Assembly (NCBI RefSeq): GCF_028290205.1
Contig: NZ_JAQGKF010000230.1
Coordinates: 1 to 58,431 of the forward strand
DNA from: Enterovirga sp.
GTDB taxonomy: Bacteria > Pseudomonadota > Alphaproteobacteria > Rhizobiales > Beijerinckiaceae
Direction of reading: 5' to 3'
Length of the DNA: 58,431 nt
Positions 1-8,513 of the stretch are shown here, one piece after another. The notes under the pieces are model-generated. The model did no database searches, was not told the DNA's origin, and was given only the letters and a program-made list of their open reading frames with translations. A program made the position numbers and the translations under genes. The first letter of the stretch is position 1. Every line of letters begins with the position of its first letter.

Positions 1-63
1 GCGCCCGCTCGCCCGAGCGGAGCGTCCGCCGCCCCTGACGGGCAGCGTCGTGCGGCGAAGGCC

Positions 64-651
64 TCAGGAGCGGGTCAGGCTGAGCGGGGCGCCCGACTTG
101 GCCAGGACCCCGGAGAGGCCGGAGCCGGAGGAGCGCAGCCGCGCGGCGACCGCCCCGCCCGGCTGGAACAGATAGACCTCGCCGTCCCGGAAATCCCACG
201 CCGTCACCCGCGCCAGGTCCTTGTTGCTGCAGCCGCCGGCCGAGGCTCGGTAGAGGTCGAGCGACGGCGTCGAGGACAGATTGACCCGGCAGGTCGTGCC
301 GGCGGCCTCGCGAGCCGTCCAGGCGCCGATCGCGGCCGACCGGGAGGACGGACCCGATGGCGCCGCGGGCGCGCTGCCGCCGCCGAGCGTCTCGACGGGT
401 CGCGGAGCACCCGGCATCACGGGAACCTCGGCCGCCATCGCGCCGGGCGGAGGTGGCAGCGGCTCGGCCGAGACGGAGCCCGAGGGCACGGCCGAGACCG
501 TCGGTTCGGCCGGCTCCGGCAAGGTCGCCCGGGCCGAGGCCACAGGCCCACGCGTGCCCCCGAAACGGCCCGACTCGCAGGCCGCGAGGCCGAAGCTCCC
601 GCAGGCCACGAGGGCCAGCGCCAAGCCCCGGCTCCTCATCATCCCCGTCAT
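64..651 (-). CDS. Inh/AprI-like protease inhibitor-domain lipoprotein
   Basis: Predicted outer-membrane lipoprotein of about 195 residues. The N-terminus has a short basic, hydrophobic signal ending in a lipobox (FGLAAC), so the Cys should be lipidated. A Pro/Ala/Ser-rich low-complexity linker of about 75 residues follows. The C-terminal ~90 residues (from IGAWTAREAAGTTCRV onward) contain the W...C...C pattern and beta-strand spacing of the AprI/Inh metalloprotease-inhibitor fold, also used by rhizobial Omp19-type lipoproteins. In related organisms these lipoproteins are surface antigens or protease inhibitors; which applies here is unknown. The start is uncertain: ATGs at 663, 651, 642 and 639 all precede the signal and none has a strong ribosome site. 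The gene is last in a minus-strand run after the SGNH hydrolase, with only 5 bases between them. Confidence 0.7.
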   Translation of the reverse strand: MTGMMRSRGLALALVACGSFGLAACESGRFGGTRGPVASARATLPEPAEPTVSAVPSGSVSAEPLPPPPGAMAAEVPVMPGAPRPVETLGGGSAPAAPSGPSSRSAAIGAWTAREAAGTTCRVNLSSTPSLDLYRASAGGCSNKDLARVTAWDFRDGEVYLFQPGGAVAARLRSSGSGLSGVLAKSGAPLSLTRS

Positions 652-764
652 GCCGTCATCCATCCCGTCCGCGGAGGCCACCGCGTGGCCGCCCGCCCGG
701 CCGGCGCCAGGCTCTACCCGAATCCGCCTCCTATATCCCGTGCCCAAGACAAGGGCCAATCACC

Positions 765-1601
765 TCAGGGCAGAGTTCTGCCCACTCGCGGCGTCCCGGT
801 CCCCTTGAAGAAGGCGCTCACCACCATGGCGCGCGCGATATGCTCGGCCATGCAGCGATAGCCGAGGTCGTTGAGGTGCAGCTCGTCGCCGGCCAGCAGC
901 GGCCCGGCCTTGGCCTTCTCGATGAACTCCATCGCCTCGTAGCGGCGCACCAGCAACACGCCCTCGCTCTGGGCGATGTCGCGCAGGGCCATGCGGATGG
1001 CCCTGTAATGCTCGTCCTTGGCGACCTTGAGCGTGTACTGGAGCCCGACCAGCACGGTGTCGATTTCGTGCTCCTTGAGCCAGCGAAGGGTGTCGACCAC
1101 GGTCGCACGGAAATCGTCGATCCCGACCCGCATCAGGGCGTCGTTGGTGCCGACCTGCCAGAGCACCAGATCTGGCCGCTCGAGCCCGACCAGCGTCTTC
1201 AGCCGGTCGGCCGTGGCCGCCGCCACCTCCCCGGACACGCCCCGGTTGATGGTGACCACGTCGAGACCCTTGAAGGTCTGTTCCAGGATGAGCTCGAGCT
1301 GAGCCGGGTAGTTGAGCGTCGGCGACGAGGCGCCGAGGCCGACGGTGGAGGAGGACCCAATGGCCAGCACGCGGATGGTGCGCTTGGCCGCGAGATCGGC
1401 CTGAAGGTGCGGCAGCGGCGCCGGCGTCGCGATATCCGCGGCGGGGGCCTGGCAGCTCGGACTCAGGGCCGGCGCCGGCGGAGGCGGGACGGAGGGCTGA
1501 CCGTCCCCGGCGGCAGAGGCCAGGGCGAAGCCGAGCGTCAGCCCAAGGGCGGCGATGGCGCAGCCGATCGCCTCAGCCTGTCGCGCAATTCGGACAGCCA
1601 T
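765..1601 (-). CDS. SGNH/GDSL-family hydrolase, exported
   Basis: Protein of 278 residues with an N-terminal signal/anchor (hydrophobic from about residue 12 to 32) and a Pro-rich spacer, so it acts outside the cytoplasm. SGNH blocks are visible: block I AIGSSSTVGLG (nucleophile Ser), block II around GVSGEVAAA (Gly), block III VGTNDA (Asn), and block V DELHLNDLGY (catalytic Asp and His). The family covers esterases, lipases and carbohydrate or peptidoglycan O-acyl hydrolases; the substrate cannot be read from sequence. Its first 64 bases overlap the end of opgC in another frame, and no in-frame GTG or TTG offers a later start, so translation is probably coupled. The pairing suggests a role in acyl decoration of periplasmic glucan, but that is inference. 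Confidence 0.75.
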   Translation of the reverse strand: MAVRIARQAEAIGCAIAALGLTLGFALASAAGDGQPSVPPPPAPALSPSCQAPAADIATPAPLPHLQADLAAKRTIRVLAIGSSSTVGLGASSPTLNYPAQLELILEQTFKGLDVVTINRGVSGEVAAATADRLKTLVGLERPDLVLWQVGTNDALMRVGIDDFRATVVDTLRWLKEHEIDTVLVGLQYTLKVAKDEHYRAIRMALRDIAQSEGVLLVRRYEAMEFIEKAKAGPLLAGDELHLNDLGYRCMAEHIARAMVVSAFFKGTGTPRVGRTLP

Positions 1602-2650
1602 CCCGTGAACCCCAGAGCCGCAAGGCCGAAGACTAGCACGGCGCTATCCACCATCAAACCGCCGCCCAGTGCGACACGGAGGAGCTGGCCGGCGAGGCTG
1701 AGGAGAGAGCCGACGCAGAACACGTTCAGCGAGTTGCGGCCCAGCATGGACAGGAAGCGGGCGAGCGGCGGAACACGGCGCAGCACGGCCGCAAAGGTTC
1801 CCGCGAAGGCGGCCGCCACTGCCAGGAAGTGCAGCAGCCGCGGCGGCGACAGGAAGGTCTTGTCGAACACGAAGAACAGTTTGGGTTCCGGCACCCGGGT
1901 CGGATCCGGCTCGTAGTCGCTGAGCACCAGCCAGGCGCCCACGAGGAGGCCGGCCCAGGCCAGCGGCCGCAGCCAGGCCAGATGGCGGCGCACGAGCCCG
2001 CCCACCCCCCTGCCGTCGTCGTTGCCGAGCTCGAAACCCAGCACGAAGATGAACTGCCAGGCGAAGGGGTCGAAGAACCAGACGCCCTCGACCGGCCAGG
2101 TCGGCAGATTGAGCCGGAACGACAGGGCCGCGGCATAGATGCCGAAGGAGAGCGGCAGCAGGGCGCCGGGCGCCTGACGATGAACGATGGCCATGGCCGG
2201 CGCCCCGAACATCAGGACCACGTAGAGCGGCAGGATGTCGAAGAAGCCGAGCTGGTGCGTCAGAAGCACCAGGCCGACATGCGTCCGCACCGGGTCCTGG
2301 AACACGGCCGCGGCATTATGCCATTCCAGAAGCAGAGGATTGTCCATCACGATCGCCGCACAGGCGATCAGCGCGATGGCCAGCATGGTGATCAGGATCT
2401 GAGCCGCGTAGAGCGTGACCGCCCGGGCGCCCAGCCGCAGCACGAGCCGCGGCAGGCCCAGCGGCTCCTGCGAATTGACCACCACCCGCCGCAATGCCCA
2501 CCCGGCCAGGAACACGAACAGCTCGGCGGAATCGGAGAGGCCGTAGTTCCGGTGCGTCACCCGCTCGAAGCTGAAACCCGGGATGTGGTTGATGAAGATC
2601 GACACCAGGGCGAGCCCTCGCCAGAAGTCGATCTCATTGGCGCTCCGCAT
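1538..2650 (-). CDS. opgC: OpgC-family membrane succinyltransferase
   Basis: Integral membrane protein of 370 residues with about ten hydrophobic segments. It begins MRSANEIDFWRGLALVSIF and has the conserved early motif SDSAELFVFLAGW, typical of OpgC (acyltransferase-3-like). In Escherichia coli and rhizobia OpgC succinylates osmoregulated periplasmic glucans at the periplasmic face of the inner membrane, making them anionic. No opgG or opgH lies in this window. The stop falls inside the downstream SGNH hydrolase gene. The gene sits 46 bases after the DNA polymerase-domain gene but is functionally unrelated to it. Confidence 0.85.
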   Translation of the reverse strand: MRSANEIDFWRGLALVSIFINHIPGFSFERVTHRNYGLSDSAELFVFLAGWALRRVVVNSQEPLGLPRLVLRLGARAVTLYAAQILITMLAIALIACAAIVMDNPLLLEWHNAAAVFQDPVRTHVGLVLLTHQLGFFDILPLYVVLMFGAPAMAIVHRQAPGALLPLSFGIYAAALSFRLNLPTWPVEGVWFFDPFAWQFIFVLGFELGNDDGRGVGGLVRRHLAWLRPLAWAGLLVGAWLVLSDYEPDPTRVPEPKLFFVFDKTFLSPPRLLHFLAVAAAFAGTFAAVLRRVPPLARFLSMLGRNSLNVFCVGSLLSLAGQLLRVALGGGLMVDSAVLVFGLAALGFTGWLSELRDRLRRSAAPSPPLG

Positions 2651-2696
2651 GGAGTCACTTCGGCCCGGCGCAGGGGGTTTGTAAATCGCCGCGAGG

Positions 2697-3587
2697 TCAG
2701 AGGCCGGGAAGGGGCCGCCGCAGCGTCTCCATCTCGGCCCAGGGATCGGCCGCGCCTTTGGCCAGCCTGCCCGGCACCGTCTTCACCGTCAGCGCGCCCG
2801 GGTCGAACCCGGGACGGAGCTCGTCCCAGCTGATCGGCAGCGAGACCGGGGCGCCGGGACGCGAGCGTGTCGAGAAGGGCGCCACCGCGGTGGAGGTCGG
2901 GTCGTTGCGGAGGTAGTCGATGAAGATGCGGCCGCGCCGCTCGGCCTTCGACTGGCGGGTGAGAAAGCGGTCCGGCTCGGCCTTGGACAGCCTGTCGCCG
3001 AGCTGCTTGGCGAAGCGCTTGACCTCCGCCCAGTCGTGCTCCCGCCGGATCGGCGCCACAATGTGCAGCCCCTTGCCGCCGGTGGTCTTGAGAAAGCCGC
3101 AGAGCCCGACCTCGTTCAGCTTGGCCCGGATGTCGTGCGCGGCACTGGCCACCTCCGCAAAGGCGAGGCCCTCGCCGGGGTCGAGGTCGAAGATCACCTG
3201 ATCCGGCCGGTCCGTGCGGTCCACCCGGACATTCCAGGGGTGGATCTCCAGCACCCCCATCTGGACAAGCGCGATCAGGCCGCCGAGATCGCGGATGAAC
3301 AGGTAGGCCCCAGACGCCTCGAAACCCTGAATCTCGATCTGCCCGAGCTGCTCCGGAACGCCCGCTCCGGCATGACGCTGGTAGAAGCACTTCTTTTCGC
3401 GCCCCGTCGGGCACCGCACCAGCGTGATCGGCCGTTCGGCGACCAGCGGCAACATGCGGTCGGCGACCGCCACGTAGTATTCCGCCAGATCGCGCTTGGT
3501 GATGTCCTGTTCCGGATAGAGCACCTTGTCGGGGCTGCTCAGCCGAACGCCCGCGATCTCGATCGGCTCGCCGTCGCCCGTGCTCAT
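2697..3587 (-). CDS. LigD-type NHEJ polymerase/primase domain protein
   Basis: Stand-alone polymerase domain (296 residues) of the archaeo-eukaryotic primase superfamily found in bacterial LigD. Visible hallmarks are the N-terminal LSSPDKVLYPEQDITKRDLA block, the metal-binding pair in VIFDLDPGEG (DxD), and TTGGKGLHIVAP, which contributes the nucleotide-binding Lys/His region. The family adds ribo- or deoxyribonucleotides at double-strand break ends. The ATG at 3587 follows a strong GGTGGGGG ribosome site and overlaps the stop of the upstream ligase gene by 4 bases (ATGA), so the two are translationally coupled. Together they look like a LigD split into separate subunits. No phosphoesterase (PE) domain and no Ku gene are present in the window. 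Confidence 0.85.
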   Translation of the reverse strand: MSTGDGEPIEIAGVRLSSPDKVLYPEQDITKRDLAEYYVAVADRMLPLVAERPITLVRCPTGREKKCFYQRHAGAGVPEQLGQIEIQGFEASGAYLFIRDLGGLIALVQMGVLEIHPWNVRVDRTDRPDQVIFDLDPGEGLAFAEVASAAHDIRAKLNEVGLCGFLKTTGGKGLHIVAPIRREHDWAEVKRFAKQLGDRLSKAEPDRFLTRQSKAERRGRIFIDYLRNDPTSTAVAPFSTRSRPGAPVSLPISWDELRPGFDPGALTVKTVPGRLAKGAADPWAEMETLRRPLPGL

Positions 3588-4681
3588 GCTGCCCCCACCA
3601 TTCGGGCGATCAGCGCTGCCGGTCGCGCCTCCGCCTCGAGTTGCTCGGTCCCGCATTGCCGGGGAGCCTTGTCGGGCCGCCACCTGAGCAGCTTGGTGCC
3701 GTGGCGGAAGCGGTCGCCGGTGACATGGTCGTAGCGGACCTCGACCACGAGGTCCGGCCTGAGCGGCTCCCAGGCGGCGCTGCGCTCCGTGCTCCAGCGG
3801 CTCGGGCCGCCCGGGGCGCGCCCGGTGAAGCCGGGCGGCTCGACCAGAGCCTCGAGCCTGGCCGTGAGGCCGGGCCGGTCCGCCGCGGAGATCGTCGACG
3901 TGTAGCCGACATGGTGCAGCAGCCCGTCGGGGCCGAACAGCCCGAGCAGCAGGGAACCGACCTGCCGGGCCCCACTGGCGTAGCGGAAGCCGCCCACCAC
4001 GCAATCCGCGCTGCGCAGGCGCTTGGCCTTGAGCATGGACCGCTCGCCCGGCTCATAGGGGCCGTCGAGCCTCTTCGCCACGACCCCGTCCAGCGCGCCG
4101 CCGAGGCGCCCCAGCCAACGCTCCGCCTCCGCGCGCTCCCGCGTGAAAGGTGTGATCCGCAACCCGCCCGTGTCGGCGAGCCCGGCCCAGAGCGTTTCGA
4201 GCTCCGCCCGGCGCCGATCGAGCGGCTGCGAGGTCAGGTCGCGCCCGCCCGGGGCCACCAGGAGGTCGAACAGGATGAGGAGGGCCGGGGTCTCGCGCGC
4301 CAGTTTACGGATCCGGCTCTCCGCCGGGTGGAGGCGCATCTGCAGGGCGTCGAAGGAGAGGCTGTCGCCGACGGGGAGCGCGAGTTCGCCGTCGAGCACG
4401 AAGCGGTCGGCCGGGAGCCGCCGCAGCGTCTCGATCACCTCCGGGAAGTAGCGGCCGAGCGGCTTGCCGGATTTGGCCCGCAGATCGACGCGGTCGCCGC
4501 TCCGGAAGGCGAGGCAGCGGAACCCGTCCCATTTGGGCTCGAACTGCCAGCCCGGCCCCTCGGGGAGTTCCGCGACGAGCCGGGCCTCCATGGGCGGAGT
4601 GTCGGGCGCGACCGGCAGGTCCGTGCAGACCTGGGCGCGGCGCGCGACCTCCCCGTCTTCGTGTTCCCGCAACGCCGGCAC
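3584..4681 (-). CDS. ATP-dependent DNA ligase (LigC/LigD ligase-domain type)
   Basis: ATP-dependent DNA ligase of about 365 residues. The adenylation lysine is in FEPKWDGFRC (motif I KxDG, K50 if the ATG at 4681 is used). Other nucleotidyltransferase motifs follow: FVLDGEL (III), ALDGVVAKRLDGPYEPG (IV), and MLKAKRLRSADCVVGG (V), then a C-terminal OB-fold region. The size fits a stand-alone LigC-type ligase or the isolated ligase domain of LigD. The true start may be later (a Val or the Met at residue 31, MEARLVAELPEG) because homology usually begins near LPVAP. It precedes and overlaps the polymerase-domain gene. The pair is expected to act in end joining or in a Ku-independent repair role; Ku is not in this window. 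Confidence 0.85.
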   Translation of the reverse strand: MPALREHEDGEVARRAQVCTDLPVAPDTPPMEARLVAELPEGPGWQFEPKWDGFRCLAFRSGDRVDLRAKSGKPLGRYFPEVIETLRRLPADRFVLDGELALPVGDSLSFDALQMRLHPAESRIRKLARETPALLILFDLLVAPGGRDLTSQPLDRRRAELETLWAGLADTGGLRITPFTRERAEAERWLGRLGGALDGVVAKRLDGPYEPGERSMLKAKRLRSADCVVGGFRYASGARQVGSLLLGLFGPDGLLHHVGYTSTISAADRPGLTARLEALVEPPGFTGRAPGGPSRWSTERSAAWEPLRPDLVVEVRYDHVTGDRFRHGTKLLRWRPDKAPRQCGTEQLEAEARPAALIARMVGAA

Positions 4682-4760
4682 CGCGCGACCCTCCGCGTGC
4701 CCTTAACGCAGGCGGGCCTCCCGAGGTCCCGCGAAGGTTCCGGGCCGGCGCCGGGTCGAG

Positions 4761-5543
4761 CTAGACGGCGCGCGCCACCATCAGCTTCTTGATCTCGGCG
4801 ATCGCCTTCGCCGGATTGAGCCCCTTCGGGCAGGTATTGGCGCAGTTCATGATGGTGTGGCAGCGGTACAGACGGAACGGGTCGTGCAATTCGTCGAGCC
4901 GCTCACCCGTGGATTCGTCGCGGGAATCGATGATCCAGCGATAGGCCTGAAGCAGAGCCGCCGGGCCGAGGAAGCGGTCGCCGGTCCACCAGTAGCTCGG
5001 GCACGAGGTGGTGCAGCAGGCGCACAGGATGCACTCATACAGCCCGTCGAGGCGTGAGCGGTCCTCCGGCGTCTGGCGCCATTCCGTCTCGGGGGCCGGG
5101 GTCTCGGTGTGGAGCCACGGCTCGATGGAGGCATGCTGCGCGTAGAAGGAGGTGAGGTCCGGGACGAGGTCCTTGATCACCGGCATGTGCGGCAGCGGAT
5201 AGATCCGGATCACGTCCGACTTGCAGTCGTCGATACCCAGCGTGCAGGCCAGCGTGTTCTCGCCCATGATGTTCATGGCGCAGGAGCCGCAGATCCCCTC
5301 CCGGCACGAGCGCCTCAGCGTCAGCGTCGGGTCGATCTTGTTCTTGATCCACAGCAGCGCGTCGAGGACCATCGGGCCGCAATCGTCCCGGTCCACGTAA
5401 TACGTGTCGATGGTCGGGTTTTTCCCGTCATCGGGGTTCCACCGATAGATGCGGAATTCCTGCAGCCGCGTCGCGCCGGCGGGCTTCGGCCACACCTTGC
5501 CGTCGGTGTAGCGGGAGTTCTTGGGAAGTTGGAACTGAGCCAT
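4761..5543 (-). CDS. sdhB: Succinate dehydrogenase iron-sulfur subunit
   Basis: Iron-sulfur subunit of complex II, 260 residues, the usual length. The [2Fe-2S] ligands are in the [12 protein letters not shown] block, and the [4Fe-4S] and [3Fe-4S] ligands are in [16 protein letters not shown] and [11 protein letters not shown]. The protein passes electrons from the SdhA flavin to ubiquinone at the inner membrane. It is the last gene of sdhC-sdhD-sdhA-sdhB. A 185-base gap separates it from sdhA, much longer than the other gaps in the operon, and this gap carries two perfect palindromes. Confidence 0.97.
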   Translation of the reverse strand: MAQFQLPKNSRYTDGKVWPKPAGATRLQEFRIYRWNPDDGKNPTIDTYYVDRDDCGPMVLDALLWIKNKIDPTLTLRRSCREGICGSCAMNIMGENTLACTLGIDDCKSDVIRIYPLPHMPVIKDLVPDLTSFYAQHASIEPWLHTETPAPETEWRQTPEDRSRLDGLYECILCACCTTSCPSYWWTGDRFLGPAALLQAYRWIIDSRDESTGERLDELHDPFRLYRCHTIMNCANTCPKGLNPAKAIAEIKKLMVARAV

Positions 5544-5653
5544 CTGCTAATCTTCGTCCTCGTGCGCGAGGGCGATCCGGAGATCGTTGTTGCTGTCAGT
5601 CCGCAGCTCGGGCCGCGGACCGAAGGGGGGAACCCGCTCGGCGTGTGACCCCG

Positions 5654-5669
5654 GGACGCCGCGGCGTCC
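5654..5669. repeat. Perfect 16-bp palindrome between sdhA and sdhB
   Basis: GGACGCCGCGGCGTCC reads the same on both strands (8-base arms, no spacer). In RNA it would form a very stable GC stem with a tight loop. It lies in the 185-base sdhA-sdhB gap, immediately before a second palindrome on the sdhB-proximal-to-sdhA path. There is no T-run, so it does not look like a simple intrinsic terminator. An mRNA-stabilising or processing element is possible. Confidence 0.6.
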
Positions 5670-5670
5670 G

Positions 5671-5688
5671 GGCGGCCTCGAGGCCGCC
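5671..5688. repeat. Perfect 18-bp palindrome between sdhA and sdhB
   Basis: GGCGGCCTCGAGGCCGCC is a perfect palindrome with 9-base arms, starting two bases after the first palindrome ends. Two adjacent high-GC hairpins in an intercistronic gap are typical of REP-like or mRNA-stability elements. Rho-independent termination is not supported because no T-tract follows on the minus strand. Confidence 0.6.
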
Positions 5689-5728
5689 ATGACAACCCGC
5701 CACGCCCGGTCGCGCCGCTGAGTTCCGG

Positions 5729-7573
5729 TCAGTACACACGGGCCTTGGGCTCGATGTACCCGATGTCGTTCGACATGGTGTAGGTGTGCACCGGCCGGTA
5801 GTCGATCTTCACCTCGTGCGAGGTCTCGTCGACCCAGGCCAGCGTGTGCTTCATCCACTGGGAATCGTCCCGCTCGGGGAAGTCTTCGCGGGCATGGGCG
5901 CCCCGGCTCTCGGTCCGGTTGGCGGCGCTCTCCATGGTGACGACGGCCTGGACGATCAGGTTCTCGAATTCGAGCGTCTCGATCAGGTCCGAGTTCCAGA
6001 CGAGCGAGCGGTCCGTGACCCGGATGTCCTGCTGCCCGCGCCAAACCTCGCCGATCAGGCCCCGGCCCTCCTCCAGCACCTCGCCGGTGCGGAACACGGC
6101 GCAGTTCGCCTGCATGGTCTTCTGCATCTTGTCGCGCAGCACCGCGGTCGGCGTGCCGCCATTGGCGTACCGGGCGCGGTCGAGCCGCGACAGCGCGAGG
6201 TCGGCCGAGTTCTTCGGCAGTTCGGCCTGGCGACCGCCCGCCTCGATGATCTCGGCGCAGCGCAGGCCGGCGGCGCGGCCGAACACGACGAGGTCGATCA
6301 GCGAGTTCGAGCCGAGCCGGTTGGCGCCGTGCACCGACACGCAGGCCGCCTCGCCGATGGCCATCAGGCCGGGCACGATGTGGTCGGGGTCGCCACCCTT
6401 CAGGGTCACGACCTCGCCGTGGTAGTTCGTGGCGATGCCGCCCATGTTGTAATGGACGGTCGGGATCACCGGGATCGGCTCCTTGGTGACGTCCACGCCG
6501 GCGAAGATCTTGGCGCTCTCCGAGATGCCAGGCAGGCGCTCGTGCAGGATCTTCGGGTCCAGGTGGTCGAGATGGAGATGGATGTGGTCCTTCTCCTTGC
6601 CGACGCCCCGGCCGGCCCTGATCTCCATCGTCATCGAGCGGGAGACCACGTCACGTGAGGCGAGGTCCTTGGCCGACGGCGCGTAGCGCTCCATGAAGCG
6701 CTCGCCCTCGGAATTGGTGAGGTAGCCGCCCTCCCCGCGCGAGCCCTCCGTGATGAGGCAGCCCGCGCCGTAGATGCCCGTCGGGTGGAACTGGACGAAC
6801 TCCATGTCCTCGAGCGGCAGCCCGGCCCGCAGGGCCATGGCATTGCCGTCGCCCGTGCAGGTGTGGGCCGAGGTGGCCGAGAAATAGGCCCGGCCATAGC
6901 CGCCGGTCGCCAGGATCGTCATCGCCGCCCGGAAGCGGTGGATCTCGCCGGACTGCATGTCGATCGCGATCACACCGCGGCAGCGGCCCTCGTCATCCAT
7001 GATGAGGTCGATCGCGAAATACTCGATGAAGAAGTTCGTCTGGTGACGGAGAGCCTGGCCGTACAGCGTGTGCAGAATGGCATGGCCGGTCCGGTCCGCG
7101 GCGGCGCAGGTGCGCTGGGCCGTCCCCTTGCCGAAATCGGTGGTCATGCCGCCGAAGGGGCGCTGGTAGATCTTGCCCTCCTCGGTGCGCGAGAACGGAA
7201 CGCCCCAATGCGCGAGCTCGTAGACCGCGGCCGGCGCATTGCGGACCAGGTACTCGATGGCGTCCTGATCGCCGAGCCAGTCCGACCCCTTCACGGTGTC
7301 GTACATGTGCCAGCGCCAGTCGTCCGGGCCCATGTTGCCCAGCGAGGCCGAAATGCCGCCCTGCGCCGCCACCGTGTGCGAGCGGGTCGGGAAGACTTTG
7401 CTGATGCAGGCGGTGCGCAAGCCCGCTTCCGAGCAGCCGACCGTCGCCCGGAGGCCGGCGCCGCCGGCCCCCACCACCACCACGTCGAAGGTGTGGTCGT
7501 GGATCGGGTAGGCGTTGCCGTTGATCTTGGGACCGGCGCCGTTCGCGCCGTTGCTGGAGCCGTTCGTGGCCAT
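5729..7573 (-). CDS. sdhA: Succinate dehydrogenase flavoprotein subunit
   Basis: Catalytic flavoprotein of complex II, 614 residues. It carries the Rossmann motif [14 protein letters not shown], the histidine that binds FAD covalently in SHTVAAQGG, the HPTGIYGAG active-site region and the C-terminal RSRGAH-like segment (here [17 protein letters not shown]). It oxidises succinate to fumarate. The start at 7573 ([12 protein letters not shown]) follows AGGAAAG by 6 bases, and the stop of sdhD is only ten bases upstream. A start further upstream would lie inside sdhD and is not supported. Confidence 0.97.
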   Translation of the reverse strand: MATNGSSNGANGAGPKINGNAYPIHDHTFDVVVVGAGGAGLRATVGCSEAGLRTACISKVFPTRSHTVAAQGGISASLGNMGPDDWRWHMYDTVKGSDWLGDQDAIEYLVRNAPAAVYELAHWGVPFSRTEEGKIYQRPFGGMTTDFGKGTAQRTCAAADRTGHAILHTLYGQALRHQTNFFIEYFAIDLIMDDEGRCRGVIAIDMQSGEIHRFRAAMTILATGGYGRAYFSATSAHTCTGDGNAMALRAGLPLEDMEFVQFHPTGIYGAGCLITEGSRGEGGYLTNSEGERFMERYAPSAKDLASRDVVSRSMTMEIRAGRGVGKEKDHIHLHLDHLDPKILHERLPGISESAKIFAGVDVTKEPIPVIPTVHYNMGGIATNYHGEVVTLKGGDPDHIVPGLMAIGEAACVSVHGANRLGSNSLIDLVVFGRAAGLRCAEIIEAGGRQAELPKNSADLALSRLDRARYANGGTPTAVLRDKMQKTMQANCAVFRTGEVLEEGRGLIGEVWRGQQDIRVTDRSLVWNSDLIETLEFENLIVQAVVTMESAANRTESRGAHAREDFPERDDSQWMKHTLAWVDETSHEVKIDYRPVHTYTMSNDIGYIEPKARVY

Positions 7574-7583
7574 GTCGACTTTC

Positions 7584-8012
7584 CTAGACGGGCGGCAGCG
7601 GCACCCGGCCGAAGCTGATCTTGAGGATGGAAAACAGGCACGCGGCCGCAATCACGGCAGCGAAGAAGTTGTTGGCGATCACCGCGGCGATCTTCAAACC
7701 CTTCTCGTGGACATAGTCCTCGATCACGATCTGCAGACCGAGCCGCATGTGGTTGGTGATGGACACCACGCACAGGATCAGCAGCAGCGCCACGAAGGGG
7801 TGCGAGATGACCCGGATCGCCTCCGGCCAGGGCCGGCCGGCAATGCTCGCCACGATGATCACGAAACTGATCACGAGCGGGATATTCGACAGGGCGGTGA
7901 CGCGGTGCAGCCACCAATGCTCGACGCCGTGATGGGCCGCGCCGAGCCCTTTGACGCGGGCGAGCGAGGTCCGCATCGAGCCCGCCCGGTTTTGTCCGAC
8001 TTCCTTCGCCAC
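7584..8012 (-). CDS. sdhD: Succinate dehydrogenase membrane anchor subunit
   Basis: Membrane anchor of complex II, 142 residues with three hydrophobic helices. The motif [18 protein letters not shown] is typical of alphaproteobacterial SdhD, and [20 protein letters not shown] contains the haem-ligand His and quinone-site region near helix II. It lies 11 bases after sdhC and 10 bases before sdhA, as expected in a single transcript. Confidence 0.93.
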   Translation of the reverse strand: MAKEVGQNRAGSMRTSLARVKGLGAAHHGVEHWWLHRVTALSNIPLVISFVIIVASIAGRPWPEAIRVISHPFVALLLILCVVSITNHMRLGLQIVIEDYVHEKGLKIAAVIANNFFAAVIAAACLFSILKISFGRVPLPPV

Positions 8013-8023
8013 GGTTCGGCTCC

Positions 8024-8422
8024 TCAGCGCATCGCGAAGCCGACGACCCAGATCAGGATCGTCAGGATGGGCGACAGGATCAGGGTCATGCGGGCCATGG
8101 TCATCCGCGTCCCCGGCTCCATGCCGTGGCCGAAATCCCAGACGAGGTGGCGCACGCCACCGAGCATGTGGTGCATCAGCGCCCAGGTGTAGCCGAACAG
8201 GACCACGAGGCCGACGGGCGAGCCGTACAGCCAGGCGAGCCGCTCGTACGCGGCCGGCCCGGAGGCGAGCGCCAGCAGCCAGGCGGCGAGCAGCACCGTG
8301 CCGGCATAGAGGGCGACCCCCGTGGCGCGGTGGAAGATGGACATCGCCATCGTCCAGCTCCAGCGGTAGATCTGAAGGTGCGGCGACAACGGCCGCGCGA
8401 CGTGGGCCTTGGCGTCCGCCAT
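8024..8422 (-). CDS. sdhC: Succinate dehydrogenase cytochrome b556 subunit
   Basis: Cytochrome b subunit of complex II, 132 residues with three transmembrane helices. RPLSPHLQIYRWSWTMAMSIFHRATGV is the family signature (split: RPLSPHLQIYRW, then SIFHRATG), and the haem His is in ALMHHMLGGVRHLVWD. It is the first gene of sdhCDAB. The ribosome site CGGAGAG lies 4 bases before the ATG. A GGAAC-N16-CGTT element ends 24 bases upstream of the start codon. Confidence 0.95.
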   Translation of the reverse strand: MADAKAHVARPLSPHLQIYRWSWTMAMSIFHRATGVALYAGTVLLAAWLLALASGPAAYERLAWLYGSPVGLVVLFGYTWALMHHMLGGVRHLVWDFGHGMEPGTRMTMARMTLILSPILTILIWVVGFAMR

Positions 8423-8446
8423 CAGGCTCTCCGGGTCATGTCAGGG

Positions 8447-8471
8447 AACGGGGGCTGTTTGAACGGGTTCC
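8447..8471 (-). promoter_or_regulatory. Candidate EcfG-type general-stress promoter of sdhCDAB
   Basis: Read on the minus strand, GGAAC (8471-8467) is followed after exactly 16 bases by CGTT (8450-8447). This matches the alphaproteobacterial EcfG promoter pattern GGAAC-N16/17-CGTT. A start site a few bases downstream would give a 15-20 base leader before the sdhC ATG. The plus strand of the same stretch holds two direct copies of GAACGGG (8446-8452 and 8461-8467), so an operator cannot be excluded. No ecfG, phyR or nepR gene is in the window. Confidence 0.4.
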
Positions 8472-8513
8472 TAGCGCCTCGCCACGGCCACGGCAACGCG
8501 CGATCTGGCCGGT

